DNA from: Streptomyces sp. NBC_01549
GTDB taxonomy: Bacteria; Actinomycetota; Actinomycetes; Streptomycetales; Streptomycetaceae
Reading direction: 5' to 3'
Length of the DNA: 64,000 nt
NCBI RefSeq assembly: GCF_026339955.1
Contig: NZ_JAPEPW010000001.1
Location: forward strand, 6,965,001 to 7,029,000
How positions within the stretch are numbered: the stretch's first letter is position 1; the number at the start of each line of letters is the position of its first letter. Positions 10,742-19,455 of the stretch are shown piece after piece. The translations under genes and the position numbers were made by a program. The notes under the pieces were generated by a model. The model searched no databases, was not told where the DNA came from, and worked only from the letters and a program-made list of their open reading frames with translations.

Positions 10742-11235
10742 GTGGAAGCGACGGAGTACGGGCAGGCGGCCGTCGGCCGGGTACTGAAGGCTCAGGACCA
10801 GTTCCATCTCGGCATCGTCGTCGAGGACTTCGAGACGACCTTGGCCGAGTTCTCTTCCCTGTTCGGGTACAGGTGGTGCGGCGAGATCAGCGGACCGGTT
10901 CCCGTGACGCTGCCGGGTGGAGACACGGTGGTCGAACTCGGGTGTGTGTGTTCTCGACGACGACACCCCGTCTCGAGATCGTCCGGCGCGTCCCGGGGAC
11001 CCTCTGGGAACCGGCGGCCGCTGGCGCCGTCCATCATGTCGGCTACTGGTCCGACGACGTCGCCGCGGACGCCGCCGAACTGGAACGCCACGGTTTCGTC
11101 CGGGAAGCGACGCGCAGGGGTGCCGACGGCGCCCCGTTCGCGTTCCTCCGCAGCCCGGCCAGCGGCTACCGCGTCGAACTGGTGAGCCGGGTGGCGCGGC
11201 AGAGCCTGGAGCGGTTCTGGGGGATGAGCGCATGA
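10742..11235 (+). pseudogene. VOC (glyoxalase/bleomycin resistance) protein, frameshifted in a GT repeat
   Basis: The N-terminal half reads from the GTG at 10742 (after GAGGGAG) through FHLGIVVEDFETTLAEF to GGDTVVELG. The C-terminal half (VFSTTTPRLEIV, VHHVGYWSDD, FLRSPASGYRVELV) is in another frame. The break lies in a run of five GT units at 10942-10951. With four units the two halves join into one 163-aa VOC protein with the usual His/Glu metal positions. This may be a real inactivating slippage, a phase-variable state or a sequencing error. The last codons overlap the SDR start (ATGA). Confidence 0.8.
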
Positions 11236-12068
11236 CGACCGTCGGGATCGTCACCGGCGCCGGCCGCGGGATGGGGCTGGCCTGCGCGCGGCGACTCACC
11301 GACCAGGTGGACACGCTGCTTCTCGTCGACCGGGACGAGGCGACCGTGACCGCGGCCGCCAAGGACCTGTCCGCGACCGGTCAGGGCGCTGTCGTCGAAC
11401 CGTTCGTCCTCGACATCACCGATGCCGAGGGCCTGGCCGGGCTCGCCGCCCGGGTCGGGGAACTGGGCACCCTGCGCGCCGTCGCCCACGCCGCGGGCAT
11501 CTCGCCCACCATGGCCGACTGGCGTCGTATGTTCACCGTCGACCTCGTCGGGACCGCGCTGCTGGCCGAGACGCTCCGCCCGCTCGCCACCGAGGGCACG
11601 GCCCTGGTGTGCTTCGCGTCGATGGCCCCGCTGCTCGGCGGCACCGACCCGGACCCGGCCGTCGACGCGGTGCTGGACGACCCGCTCGACGAGCGGTTCC
11701 TCGACCGCGTGCACGAGGCCGTCGGACCGCGCATCGAGGACACCGGCATCGCGTACGCGTGCGCCAAACGCGGGGTGCACCGCTTCGTCCAGCGTGAGGC
11801 GGTGCGGATCGGGCCGCTGGGCGCCCGTATCTGCTCGGTGTCTCCCGGGCTGATCGACACTCCCCAGGGGCGGAAGGAATCCGCGAGCCATCCGGGGATG
11901 GAACTGCTGCTGCGGCAGACCCCGCTCGGCCGGCAGGGGCGGTCCGAGGACGTCGCCGCGGCCGTCGCCTTCCTGCTGTCGTCCGAGGCCGGATTCCTGA
12001 GCGGGATCGACCTCCTCGTGGACGGCGGTGTGTGCGCCGCCGTCCGGACGCGAGCCGGTCGCACGTGA
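11232..12068 (+). CDS. Short-chain dehydrogenase/reductase
   Basis: This 278-aa classical SDR has the cofactor motif GTGAGRGMG near residue 7, DITD near 60, the active-site YACAK near residue 176 and a C-terminal LLVDGG. The typical NAG motif is replaced by HAAG, and the catalytic Ser region reads FASMA. An insert of about 40 residues between Ser and Tyr (PLLGGTDPDPAVDAVLDDP) is seen in SDRs resembling 3-alpha-hydroxysteroid dehydrogenases. The substrate is unknown. It is translationally coupled to the VOC gene and converges with the P450-ferredoxin pair, so a shared catabolic or tailoring pathway is likely. Confidence 0.85.
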   Translation: MTTVGIVTGAGRGMGLACARRLTDQVDTLLLVDRDEATVTAAAKDLSATGQGAVVEPFVLDITDAEGLAGLAARVGELGTLRAVAHAAGISPTMADWRRMFTVDLVGTALLAETLRPLATEGTALVCFASMAPLLGGTDPDPAVDAVLDDPLDERFLDRVHEAVGPRIEDTGIAYACAKRGVHRFVQREAVRIGPLGARICSVSPGLIDTPQGRKESASHPGMELLLRQTPLGRQGRSEDVAAAVAFLLSSEAGFLSGIDLLVDGGVCAAVRTRAGRT

Positions 12069-12240
12069 GGCCGTCAGCACCCACGTGAGGACCCGTGAGT
12101 GCCCGTGGGTTCAGCGGTCCGCCGCCGACCGCTGCCGGTGGGCGGTGGCGAGGCGCAGTTCGCGGCCACATCGGGTCCGCTCGGTGTGTGGACGACCATC
12201 GTCTTGAGGTCGATGTGGTCGAGGAGCCGTCGTCCTGGCG

Positions 12241-12345
12241 GTGGATTCAGGGCCCCAGCTCCTGGAGGGCAGCCGGCACGGCAACCGTACGGTCGTCCTC
12301 GAATTCGAGTCCGTGCAAGCGGCCCGCGCGGTGTGCGCGGGCCGC
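12241..12345 (+). pseudogene. Short DUF1330-like relic
   Basis: One frame in this non-coding interval reads QLLEGSRHGNRTVVLEFESV followed by QAARAV. That matches the strand-turn pattern LEG-(x)-R-V-V-L-E-F-(P/E)-S-V-(x)-A-A-R near the C-terminus of DUF1330 proteins. The N-terminal part and the usual WYxSPEY end are missing. I read it as a decayed fragment, not a gene. Its last bases form the left and right arms of the terminator at 12319. Confidence 0.4.
12319..12345. terminator. Strong GC hairpin between convergent gene pairs
   Basis: GCGGCCCGCGC and its exact complement form an 11-bp stem with a 5-base loop (GGTGT). It sits between the SDR stop at 12068 and the ferredoxin stop at 12351, the expected place for a bidirectional terminator. 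There is no U-tract, as is common in Streptomyces. Confidence 0.65.
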
Positions 12346-12350
12346 GACCC

Positions 12351-12539
12351 TCAGTCCAGCGTGATGGCGCGCTCGGGGCAACTGCCCATCGCCGTACGCA
12401 CGGTCTCCTCGAACTCGGCCGGTACCTCTGGAGCGAGTACGACCGCGTAGCCGTCGTCGGTCAGGTCGAACACCTCGGGGCAGAGCGACCAGCAGACCCC
12501 GTGTCCGCGGCAGCGGTCCCCGTCGACGTCCGCCTTCAC
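12351..12539 (-). CDS. P450-associated ferredoxin, [3Fe-4S] type
   Basis: The product is 62 aa with CRGHGVC, WSLCPEVF and a distal CPERA motif. The His in the second Cys position (CxxHxxC) is typical of single-cluster ferredoxins that reduce bacterial class I P450s. The GTG start overlaps the P450 stop (GTGA), so the two are co-translated and the partner is clear. No ferredoxin reductase is encoded nearby, so a reductase elsewhere must supply electrons. Confidence 0.92.
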   Translation of the reverse strand: MKADVDGDRCRGHGVCWSLCPEVFDLTDDGYAVVLAPEVPAEFEETVRTAMGSCPERAITLD

Positions 12540-13849
12540 CGCGCCGGCTCCTCGGTGAGAGTGAACTCGACGTTCAGGTGGGTCAGACCGCGCAGGATGT
12601 ACGTCGGGATGTAGTGATACCGGCGCTCGCCCTCAGGGCCATGGACGCGCTCCGAGAGCCTGATGTCGGCCGTGCGGTCGAGGAGCCGCTCGATGGCCAC
12701 CCGGCCCTCGGCGCGGGCCAGCGGCGCACCGGGGCAGGTGTGGATGCCCCGTCCGAAGGCGATGTGGTGGCGGGCGTTGGCGCGGGCCGGGTCGAAGGTG
12801 TCCGGCTCCTCGAAGTGGCGGGGGTCGCGGTTCGCGGCCCCGTTCAGCACCATCACCGTGGTGCCGGCCGGTATGTCGACACCGCCCACCGTGGTCGGCA
12901 CCCTGGACAGCCGGAAGTCGCCTTTGATCGGGCTCTCCATCCGCAGCGCCTCTTCGATGAAGTTGGGGATGCGGTCGCGCTCCTCGCGCAGTCGCCGCTG
13001 CAGCTCCGGGCGCTCGACGAGCAGCTTGAGCGCGGAGCTGAGCAGCCGGACCGTGGTCTCCTGGCCCGCCGCGAAGAGATTGGTCGCCACCCGGGCCACA
13101 TCGGCGACGTCCGGTGCAGAGCCGTTCGGGAACGTCGCCGAGGCCAGTCCGGAGAGCACGTCGCCCCGCGGTTCGCGGCGCCGTTCCTCGACATAGGCCG
13201 CGAACCGCTCGTACAGATACTCCAGCGGTGTGTGCTCCATCTCCCGTTCCGTGCTGCCCACCCCGCCGTCCGTCTGCGGCCGGTGCTCCAGCCCCTTGAC
13301 GAACTCCTCGTGGTCCTCGACGGGCACGCCGAGCAGGTCGGTGATCACGCGCAGGGTGAACGGGCCCGCGAACCCGCTGATGAAGTCGCCCTCGCCCTGG
13401 GCGAGGAACGTGTCCAGCTGGCGGTCGGCCAGCTGCCACATCGCCGCCTCGTTCTCCTTGAGGCGTCGCGGTGTGATCAGCCGCATCAGCAGCGCGCGGT
13501 GGTCGGTGTGCGTCGGCGGGTCGAGCGTCGGAAGCTGGTCGCTGAAGGGGAGTTCGGCACGGTGCCGCTCGATGAGCTCGGTCACGTCGTCCCCTTCGAG
13601 CGGGACCGGGAACCCCGGGAAGGGGCCGCTCACCGAGAGGCACGACGAGAACGTCTCGCTGTCGTTGAACACTTGAATCGCTTCGTCGTACCCCGTCACC
13701 ATCACCACGTCGTGGTGGCTCTCGCGCTGTACGGGACACTTCCCCCGCATCGCCTCGAAGTACGGGTAGGGATCCGCGACGAGCCCGTCGTCCCGGAAGA
13801 AGTTCATCGCCTCGAAGTCGTTCACCGTGTGCAACGCTCCCTTCGGCAC
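12536..13849 (-). CDS. Cytochrome P450 (class I)
   Basis: The 437-aa product has AGQETT in the I-helix (oxygen activation), EEALR as the ExxR motif and the haem loop FGRGIHTCPGAPLAR with Cys372 as ligand. It starts at the GTG at 13849; a GTG at 13825 has a better-placed GGGAG and could be the true start, removing eight residues. It is soluble, with no anchor. Together with its ferredoxin and the convergent SDR and VOC genes it suggests a small oxidative pathway on a hydrophobic substrate, not identified. A palindromic operator-like site lies about 170 bp upstream. Confidence 0.93.
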   Translation of the reverse strand: MPKGALHTVNDFEAMNFFRDDGLVADPYPYFEAMRGKCPVQRESHHDVVMVTGYDEAIQVFNDSETFSSCLSVSGPFPGFPVPLEGDDVTELIERHRAELPFSDQLPTLDPPTHTDHRALLMRLITPRRLKENEAAMWQLADRQLDTFLAQGEGDFISGFAGPFTLRVITDLLGVPVEDHEEFVKGLEHRPQTDGGVGSTEREMEHTPLEYLYERFAAYVEERRREPRGDVLSGLASATFPNGSAPDVADVARVATNLFAAGQETTVRLLSSALKLLVERPELQRRLREERDRIPNFIEEALRMESPIKGDFRLSRVPTTVGGVDIPAGTTVMVLNGAANRDPRHFEEPDTFDPARANARHHIAFGRGIHTCPGAPLARAEGRVAIERLLDRTADIRLSERVHGPEGERRYHYIPTYILRGLTHLNVEFTLTEEPAR

Positions 13850-14017
13850 CGCGACGCGTGTGTCCCCCCGTGGTCGTGAATGGGGTGGGTCGGCAGGGCT
13901 CGGGCGGCCGTCGAGCGGGGTCAGGGCAGTGGTTCGGCGACGCGGCGGATCTCGGCGTGGGCGCGTCGCGTCGGTCCTCCGATGCGGACGTCGCGTGAAC
14001 AGTTACGATCCTGCTGG

Positions 14018-14034
14018 TGAGAACCGTATTCTCT
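14018..14034. promoter_or_regulatory. Operator-like inverted repeat upstream of the P450 gene
   Basis: TGAGAACCGTATTCTCT keeps GAGAA and TTCTC arms. It matches the palindrome at 10672-10688 in 12 of 17 positions, including all of TGAGAA and ATTCTC. It lies about 170 bp ahead of the P450 start. Probably bound by the same regulator. Confidence 0.45.
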
Positions 14035-14200
14035 TCATTGAGCATTAGATTTTCATGGTGCGGCCGCCCCGTCAACGGTCGGCGGGGGTCCGGGTGAATC
14101 CGACGGATACGGATTCGCGGACGATTCGTGACGCTCCGGAAACGGCCCTTCGCCCGGTGTCACTTCCTTCGGGCGATTCTCCGAGGTTTGTTCCAGGATT

Positions 14201-14225
14201 GTTTGCGTGCCCGATATGGGGGAAT
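14201..14225 (+). promoter_or_regulatory. Possible SigB-type promoter for the sigma-factor gene
   Basis: GTTT at 14201-14204 and GGGAAT at 14220-14225 are separated by 15 bp. General-stress sigma promoters have GTTT-N14/15-GGGTAT, so one base of the -10 differs. Autoregulation would be typical of this sigma family. Weak evidence by eye only. Confidence 0.3.
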
Positions 14226-14357
14226 TGTCACCTAAGTGCTTCGGACAGGAGGCACGTCCGTGGGAGCTGGCTCCGCCAGATCGCCGGTGTCTCCCGTCCG
14301 GTTCTTTGTGCGCGCCCTCCCATGGGGACTGTCCCGTCGGCAACCCCATAGGGAGTT

Positions 14358-15161
14358 GTGAGCACCATGCGCATGACGTCCGGCACCAAGCGACACCCCC
14401 ACGACGACGCCCCCGACACCGCCGCGGCCTTCATCCGCCTCGCCGCCCTGCCCGACGGGCCCGAGCGGCAGGCGCTGCGCGAGCAGATCGTCCGGTCCTG
14501 GCTGCCCATGGCGGAGCGAGTGGCCCGCCGCTACCGGGGCAAGGGCGAGTCCGTCGAGGACCTCAACCAGGTCGCGGCACTCGGCCTGGTCAAGGCTGTC
14601 GACCGCTACGACCCCGAGCTCGGCAACGCCTTCGAGAGCTACGCCGTCCCGACCATCACCGGCGAGATCAAGCGTCACTTCCGCGACCACATGTGGACCC
14701 TGCACGTCCCGCGCCGCGTCCAGGACGTGCGCAACAGGGTGCGCACGGCCCTCAAGGACCTGTCGCAGACCATGCAGGGCCGACGGCCCACCGTCGCCGA
14801 GATCGCCGCGTACGCGCACCTCAGCGAGGAGGAGGTATGCACCGGTCTCGAGGCCCTGGACAGCTTCTCCGCCCTCTCCCTGGACGCCGAACTGCCCGGC
14901 GGGGACGACGGCTACGCGCTCACCGACGCGCTGGGCGCGCTCGACAACGGGTTCGACCTGGTCATCGACCGCGAGTCGGTGAAACCGGCCCTCCACGAGC
15001 TCCCCGAGCGCGAACGCACCATCCTCTACCTGCGCTTTTTCCAGGGCATGACGCAAAGCTGCATCGCCGATCAGCTCGGCATCTCGCAGATGCACGTCTC
15101 CCGCCTCCTCAGCAACTGCTGCGCCTCCGTGCGCGAACAGGTGCTCGCCGATGCGGCATGA
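14358..15161 (+). CDS. RNA polymerase sigma factor, SigB/SigF family
   Basis: This is a 267-aa sigma70 group 3 protein. Region 2 includes EDLNQVAALGLVKAVDRYDP and FESYAVPTITGEIKRHFRDH. Region 3 begins TVAEIAAYAHLSEEEV. Region 4 has LPERERTILYLRFFQGMTQ and the helix-turn-helix ISQMHVSRLLSNC. The family controls stress and differentiation genes and is normally held by anti-sigma kinases; none is encoded beside it. The start is uncertain: GTG 14358 is only 2 bases after GGGAG, while ATG 14367 (spacing 11) gives a better site. The last codon runs into a perfect 12-bp tandem repeat. Confidence 0.92.
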   Translation: MSTMRMTSGTKRHPHDDAPDTAAAFIRLAALPDGPERQALREQIVRSWLPMAERVARRYRGKGESVEDLNQVAALGLVKAVDRYDPELGNAFESYAVPTITGEIKRHFRDHMWTLHVPRRVQDVRNRVRTALKDLSQTMQGRRPTVAEIAAYAHLSEEEVCTGLEALDSFSALSLDAELPGGDDGYALTDALGALDNGFDLVIDRESVKPALHELPERERTILYLRFFQGMTQSCIADQLGISQMHVSRLLSNCCASVREQVLADAA

Positions 15162-15207
15162 ACCATGGGCGGAACCATGGGCGGAACCATGGGCGGAACC
15201 ATGGGCG
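15160..15207. repeat. Four perfect copies of a 12-bp tandem repeat
   Basis: The unit GAACCATGGGCG is repeated four times without mismatch, beginning inside the sigma-factor stop codon. A 12-bp unit keeps reading frame, and each copy has an ATG. Copy number could vary by slippage. Confidence 0.95.
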
Positions 15208-15351
15208 GGGGACACACCCGACCGCCCGGGGGGTTGCCCCGTCCGGACGGTCGGAGGCGAGCTCACTGCCGAACCCTCCCGGGAGCGGTTGGCCAGCGGG
15301 CCACCTCTCTCTGGACTACCTGGGTGGATCAGTTCCAAACAAATTCGGCGG

Positions 15352-15726
15352 CTACGGGGCGGGGGAACCCCCGGGGATCTGCGTGGGCCCGTACTTGTCG
15401 AGCGTCTCCTCCAGGACCGCGCGCATTTCGGGCGGCAGATCTCCCTGCCGCCCCCAGACGAGAATCATTCCCGCGATCGCGCGCAGCTTGATGTTCGTGT
15501 GCTGTGAGACTTCCTGGAGCACGGCCCAGCCCTGGTCGGGGGAGACCCGGCCGAGGGCGACCATCATGCCGATGGCCTGGTCCACCGTGGCGTGCGAGGT
15601 GACGGCTTCCTTCAGCTGGTCGACCTCTTCCCGCAGCTCGACGATCCGGTCCGTGGTGCCGGCGGGTACGGACTCCTGCGGAGCGTCGGGCGGATCTGCG
15701 CCTCCCGAACAGGTGTCTGACGTCAT
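15352..15726 (-). CDS. ANTAR-domain RNA-binding regulator
   Basis: The 124-aa product starts at ATG 15726 behind GGAGGGG. A short coiled-coil-prone segment (DRIVELREEVDQLKEAVTSH) precedes the ANTAR signature VDQAIGMMVALGRVSPDQGW and AVLQEVSQHTNIKLRAIAG. ANTAR proteins bind paired hexaloop hairpins in mRNA leaders and antiterminate transcription. No GAF or receiver domain is attached, so the input must come from a partner. The end includes WGRQGDLPPEMRAVLEETLD, a common extension in Streptomyces homologues. Confidence 0.88.
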   Translation of the reverse strand: MTSDTCSGGADPPDAPQESVPAGTTDRIVELREEVDQLKEAVTSHATVDQAIGMMVALGRVSPDQGWAVLQEVSQHTNIKLRAIAGMILVWGRQGDLPPEMRAVLEETLDKYGPTQIPGGSPAP

Positions 15727-15839
15727 CGTCCCCTCCGGGGTCCGGATCCTGGCGGCGGAAACCGTCGTCCTTCGAGTCCATCGTGGCGACTCGGCCGGGC
15801 AGGTACCAGTGGGCAACGCCCCCGCGGTCCGCCGCCCGT

Positions 15840-17150
15840 TCACGCGACCAGGGTCACCGCCGCCACGGCCGGCGTCCGCAGGGTGCGGCGGGCCGTGAAC
15901 AGGACGGTCCCCAGGGTCACCACGGCCGCGACCGCGACGACGGCGAGCCAGATGCCCGGTCCCCGGCCCGGCCACGGGGAGTCCGTACGCACGGCGGTGA
16001 ACGCGAGGACCCCGGCGAGCCCGGTCAGGGTGCCGAAGAAGACGCCGGTCACCGTCAGGATCAGGCCCTCGGCGCCGACCGCGCCGAGCACCTGCCCCGG
16101 CGTCGCACCGGCCAGCCGCTGCTGCCCGAACTCCCGGCCGCGGTAAGTCGTCGCCGCGTACAGGGAGTTGATCAGCATGACGCAGCAGAAGACCACGATG
16201 ACGCCGACGACCGTGAGGTTGAGCGTCTCGAGGTTCTTCGCGTCGACCGACTCGAGGACACCGGAGGCCCTGATCGCGTCGTTCTCGACCGCCTGCATGG
16301 TCAGCGTCGCCGACGCCATGCACGTGAAGAGGATCAGCGGCATCAGGACACCGGACATCTCCGTGGCACGCCGACGCAGGTTCCGTACGGCCAGATACCC
16401 GCTCGAGCCCGCGAGGGGCAGCCGGTCGAGCAGGCCCTCCAGCAGCCGCGGCGCCAGCAGCGCGCACCCCACGGACAGCAGGATCGCCCCGTACGCGGGA
16501 GGCGCCATCAGTGCGGCGTCCTCGGCCGAGAACGCGAAGGTGGAACAGACCGCCGCACCACCGACGAGCAGAGCCGCGTACGCGAGGAACGTCCGCGCCC
16601 CGCCCCGGGTGCGACGCCGGAGCGTCACCCGCCGCACCGCGAGGAACGCCGCGCCCGCCGCGGCCGACACCGTGATGCCGATGCCCGACGCGAGGGCGAC
16701 GGTACCGAAGGAGTAGTCGACGGAGCGGCGGACCTGGCCGCTGTCCTGGAAGACGCCCAGCAGGGCGCGTCCGCCGAGCATCGCCGGACCCATCGCCAGC
16801 ACCGCACCCACCAGGGCGATCGCCACCGCCTCGGCCACGACCAGCCGGTTGATCTGTGCGGGAGTCGCCCCTGAGCACCTCAGCAGCTCCATCTCGGCAC
16901 CGCGCTGACGGACGTTCACCGTCAGGGTCGAGGCGATCGCGAAGAACACCAGCAGGGTGCCGTAGCCGCCGACGACGCCCGCCGCGGTGGACAGCGACTC
17001 CGCGCTCACGGAGTCCACCCCGGGCTGCCCGGCCGTGTCGTGCAGCGACTCGAAGGTCATGACGATCGCCGCGCCGAGGAAGGCGGACAGCAGGGTCGCC
17101 GTGGCGCGCCCGGGGCGCTGCCGGAGGGAACGCAGGGCCAGAGCGAACAC
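15840..17150 (-). CDS. FtsX/MacB-type ABC transporter permease
   Basis: This 436-aa protein has two FtsX-like modules. The N-terminal helix ALRSLRQRPGRATATLLSAF is followed by an extracellular segment and three helices with the motif RQRGAEMELLRCSGATPAQI. The second module opens with YLAVRNLRRRATEMSGVLMP and contains the matching YRGREFGQQRLAGATPGQVL. Such two-module permeases export lipids, peptides or antibiotics, or signal envelope stress, and do not import. It starts with GTG 3 bp after the ATPase gene, so both form one exporter. Confidence 0.87.
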   Translation of the reverse strand: MFALALRSLRQRPGRATATLLSAFLGAAIVMTFESLHDTAGQPGVDSVSAESLSTAAGVVGGYGTLLVFFAIASTLTVNVRQRGAEMELLRCSGATPAQINRLVVAEAVAIALVGAVLAMGPAMLGGRALLGVFQDSGQVRRSVDYSFGTVALASGIGITVSAAAGAAFLAVRRVTLRRRTRGGARTFLAYAALLVGGAAVCSTFAFSAEDAALMAPPAYGAILLSVGCALLAPRLLEGLLDRLPLAGSSGYLAVRNLRRRATEMSGVLMPLILFTCMASATLTMQAVENDAIRASGVLESVDAKNLETLNLTVVGVIVVFCCVMLINSLYAATTYRGREFGQQRLAGATPGQVLGAVGAEGLILTVTGVFFGTLTGLAGVLAFTAVRTDSPWPGRGPGIWLAVVAVAAVVTLGTVLFTARRTLRTPAVAAVTLVA

Positions 17151-17153
17151 GGC

Positions 17154-17945
<792 letters not shown>

Positions 17946-18020
17946 CACTCTCCGTCCGGCACGCCCTGTGCCTCGCTCACGACGCTACGGAGCGCACGCC
18001 CGACCCACATGGGGCACAGA

Positions 18021-18061
18021 ACCCGTATCGCGGGGTGTACCCAGTGACACCCCGTACGGGT
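18021..18061. promoter_or_regulatory. Nested inverted repeat between divergent transporter operons
   Basis: ACCCGTA and TACGGGT (18021-18027, 18055-18061) enclose CGGGGTGT and ACACCCCG (18031-18038, 18047-18054). Together they give a 15-bp interrupted stem around an 8-base centre. It sits between the exporter ATPase and the osmolyte permease and could be an operator controlling both or a hairpin in the leader. Confidence 0.5.
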
Positions 18062-18106
18062 CACCAGAACGCGCCGACCCCCGCCCGCCCCCGGTGCAAT
18101 GGACGC

Positions 18107-18787
18107 GTGACCGCGCCCCCGGACGACTGTCTCGCCCGCAACGAGTGGATCTGCGGTGAGTATCTGAGCACGCGCCGCCAGATCCTCCTGGACGCGGTCG
18201 TCCAGCACCTCCAGCTCACGGCGGTCTCCGTCCTCGTCGGACTCGTCATCGCGGTGCCGCTCGCCGTCCTCGCCCGTCGCTGGGGCTGGACGGCCGGACC
18301 GGTCCTCGCGGTGACCACGATCCTTTACACCATCCCGTCCCTCGCGATGTTCTCGCTGCTCCTGCCCGTGTATGGACTGTCGGCCACGCTGGTCGTCTCC
18401 GGCCTCGTCCTCTACTCACTGACCCTCCTCGTCCGGAACATCCTCGCGGGCCTGCGCGCCGTCCCCGAGGAGACCCGGCAGGCCGCACGCGGCATGGGAT
18501 ACGGGCCCATCCGCCTCCTGCTCACCGTGGAACTGCCGCTCGCCGTGCCCGCCGCGATGGCCGGACTGCGCATCGCCACCGTCTCGGCGGTCTCGCTGGT
18601 GACGGTCGGCGCGATCGTCGGGTTCGGCGGCCTCGGCAACCTCATCTACGCGGGCATGAACACCTACTTCAAGGCGCAGGTCCTCACCGCGTCCGTGCTC
18701 TGCGTCGTCATCGCCGTCGCCGCGGACCTCCTCCTGCTCGCGGCGCAGCGGCTCATCACCCCCTGGACCCGGGCGACCCGCGGATGA
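18107..18787 (+). CDS. OpuB/ProW-type osmolyte ABC permease 1
   Basis: 226 aa from the GTG at 18107 (VTAPPDDCLARNEWICG). The family N-terminus with a WxxxYL-like start fits this choice better than the longer frame. Five or six helices follow, with the permease EAA loop GLRAVPEETRQAARGMGYGP. It belongs to the glycine betaine/carnitine/choline importers. The gene is coupled to the second permease by ATGA. The matching ATPase is displaced to 23309. Confidence 0.9.
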   Translation: MTAPPDDCLARNEWICGEYLSTRRQILLDAVVQHLQLTAVSVLVGLVIAVPLAVLARRWGWTAGPVLAVTTILYTIPSLAMFSLLLPVYGLSATLVVSGLVLYSLTLLVRNILAGLRAVPEETRQAARGMGYGPIRLLLTVELPLAVPAAMAGLRIATVSAVSLVTVGAIVGFGGLGNLIYAGMNTYFKAQVLTASVLCVVIAVAADLLLLAAQRLITPWTRATRG

Positions 18788-19455
18788 ACACCCTGACCGG
18801 GGCCTGGGACTGGCTCACCGACCCCGCGCACTGGTCCGGCGACGACGGCGTCTGGAACCGCCTCGCCCAGCACCTCGTCCTGACCGTCGTCTGCCTCGTC
18901 ATCAGCTGCCTCATCGCGCTGCCCGTCGCCCTCGTCCTGGGCCACCTCGGCAAGGGCGGCGCGCTCGCCGTGAACATCTCCAACATCGGCCGCGCCGTCC
19001 CCACCTTCGCCGTACTGGTCCTCCTGCTGCTCACCCCGCTCGGCAAGTGGGGCGAGGGCCCGACCGTCGTCGCGCTGGTCCTCTTCGCCGTACCGCCGCT
19101 GCTCACCAACGCGTACGTGGGGATGCGCGAGGTCGACCGGAGCGTGGTGCGCGCGGCGCGAGGCATGGGGATGACGGGGCGGCAGATGTTGTTCCATGTC
19201 GAACTGCCCCTCGCGTTGCCCATGGTGATGAACGGCGTGCGGATCGCCGCCGTCCAGCTCGTCGCGACCGCCACCATCGCCGCGCTCGCGGGCGGCGGCG
19301 GACTCGGCCGGATCATCACCGCGGGCTTCAACCTGGCGAGCACCCCGCAGGTCGTCGCCGGCGCGATGCTCGTCGCCGTGTTCGCCCTGATCGTCGAGGG
19401 GATCTTCGAGATCGCCGAACGGCTGGCACCGCGCTGGGCGAGGGGTGTCCGATGA
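18784..19455 (+). CDS. OpuB/ProW-type osmolyte ABC permease 2
   Basis: The 223-aa product has five or six membrane helices and the EAA loop GMREVDRSVVRAARGMGMTG. It ends just before, and overlaps, the binding-protein start (GATGAG). Having two different permeases (OpuBB and OpuBD types) with one binding protein is the standard layout for this family. Substrate choice among quaternary amines cannot be read from the sequence. Confidence 0.9.
   Translation: MNTLTGAWDWLTDPAHWSGDDGVWNRLAQHLVLTVVCLVISCLIALPVALVLGHLGKGGALAVNISNIGRAVPTFAVLVLLLLTPLGKWGEGPTVVALVLFAVPPLLTNAYVGMREVDRSVVRAARGMGMTGRQMLFHVELPLALPMVMNGVRIAAVQLVATATIAALAGGGGLGRIITAGFNLASTPQVVAGAMLVAVFALIVEGIFEIAERLAPRWARGVR

Larger units (their letters stand above)
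13850..14357. other. 508-bp regulatory interval between P450 and sigma-factor genes
   Basis: No gene is supported here. It carries the operator-like site at 14018-14034 facing the P450 gene and a possible stress-sigma promoter at 14201-14225 facing the sigma gene. The stretch near 14000-14050 is unusually AT-rich for this genome. Confidence 0.5.
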
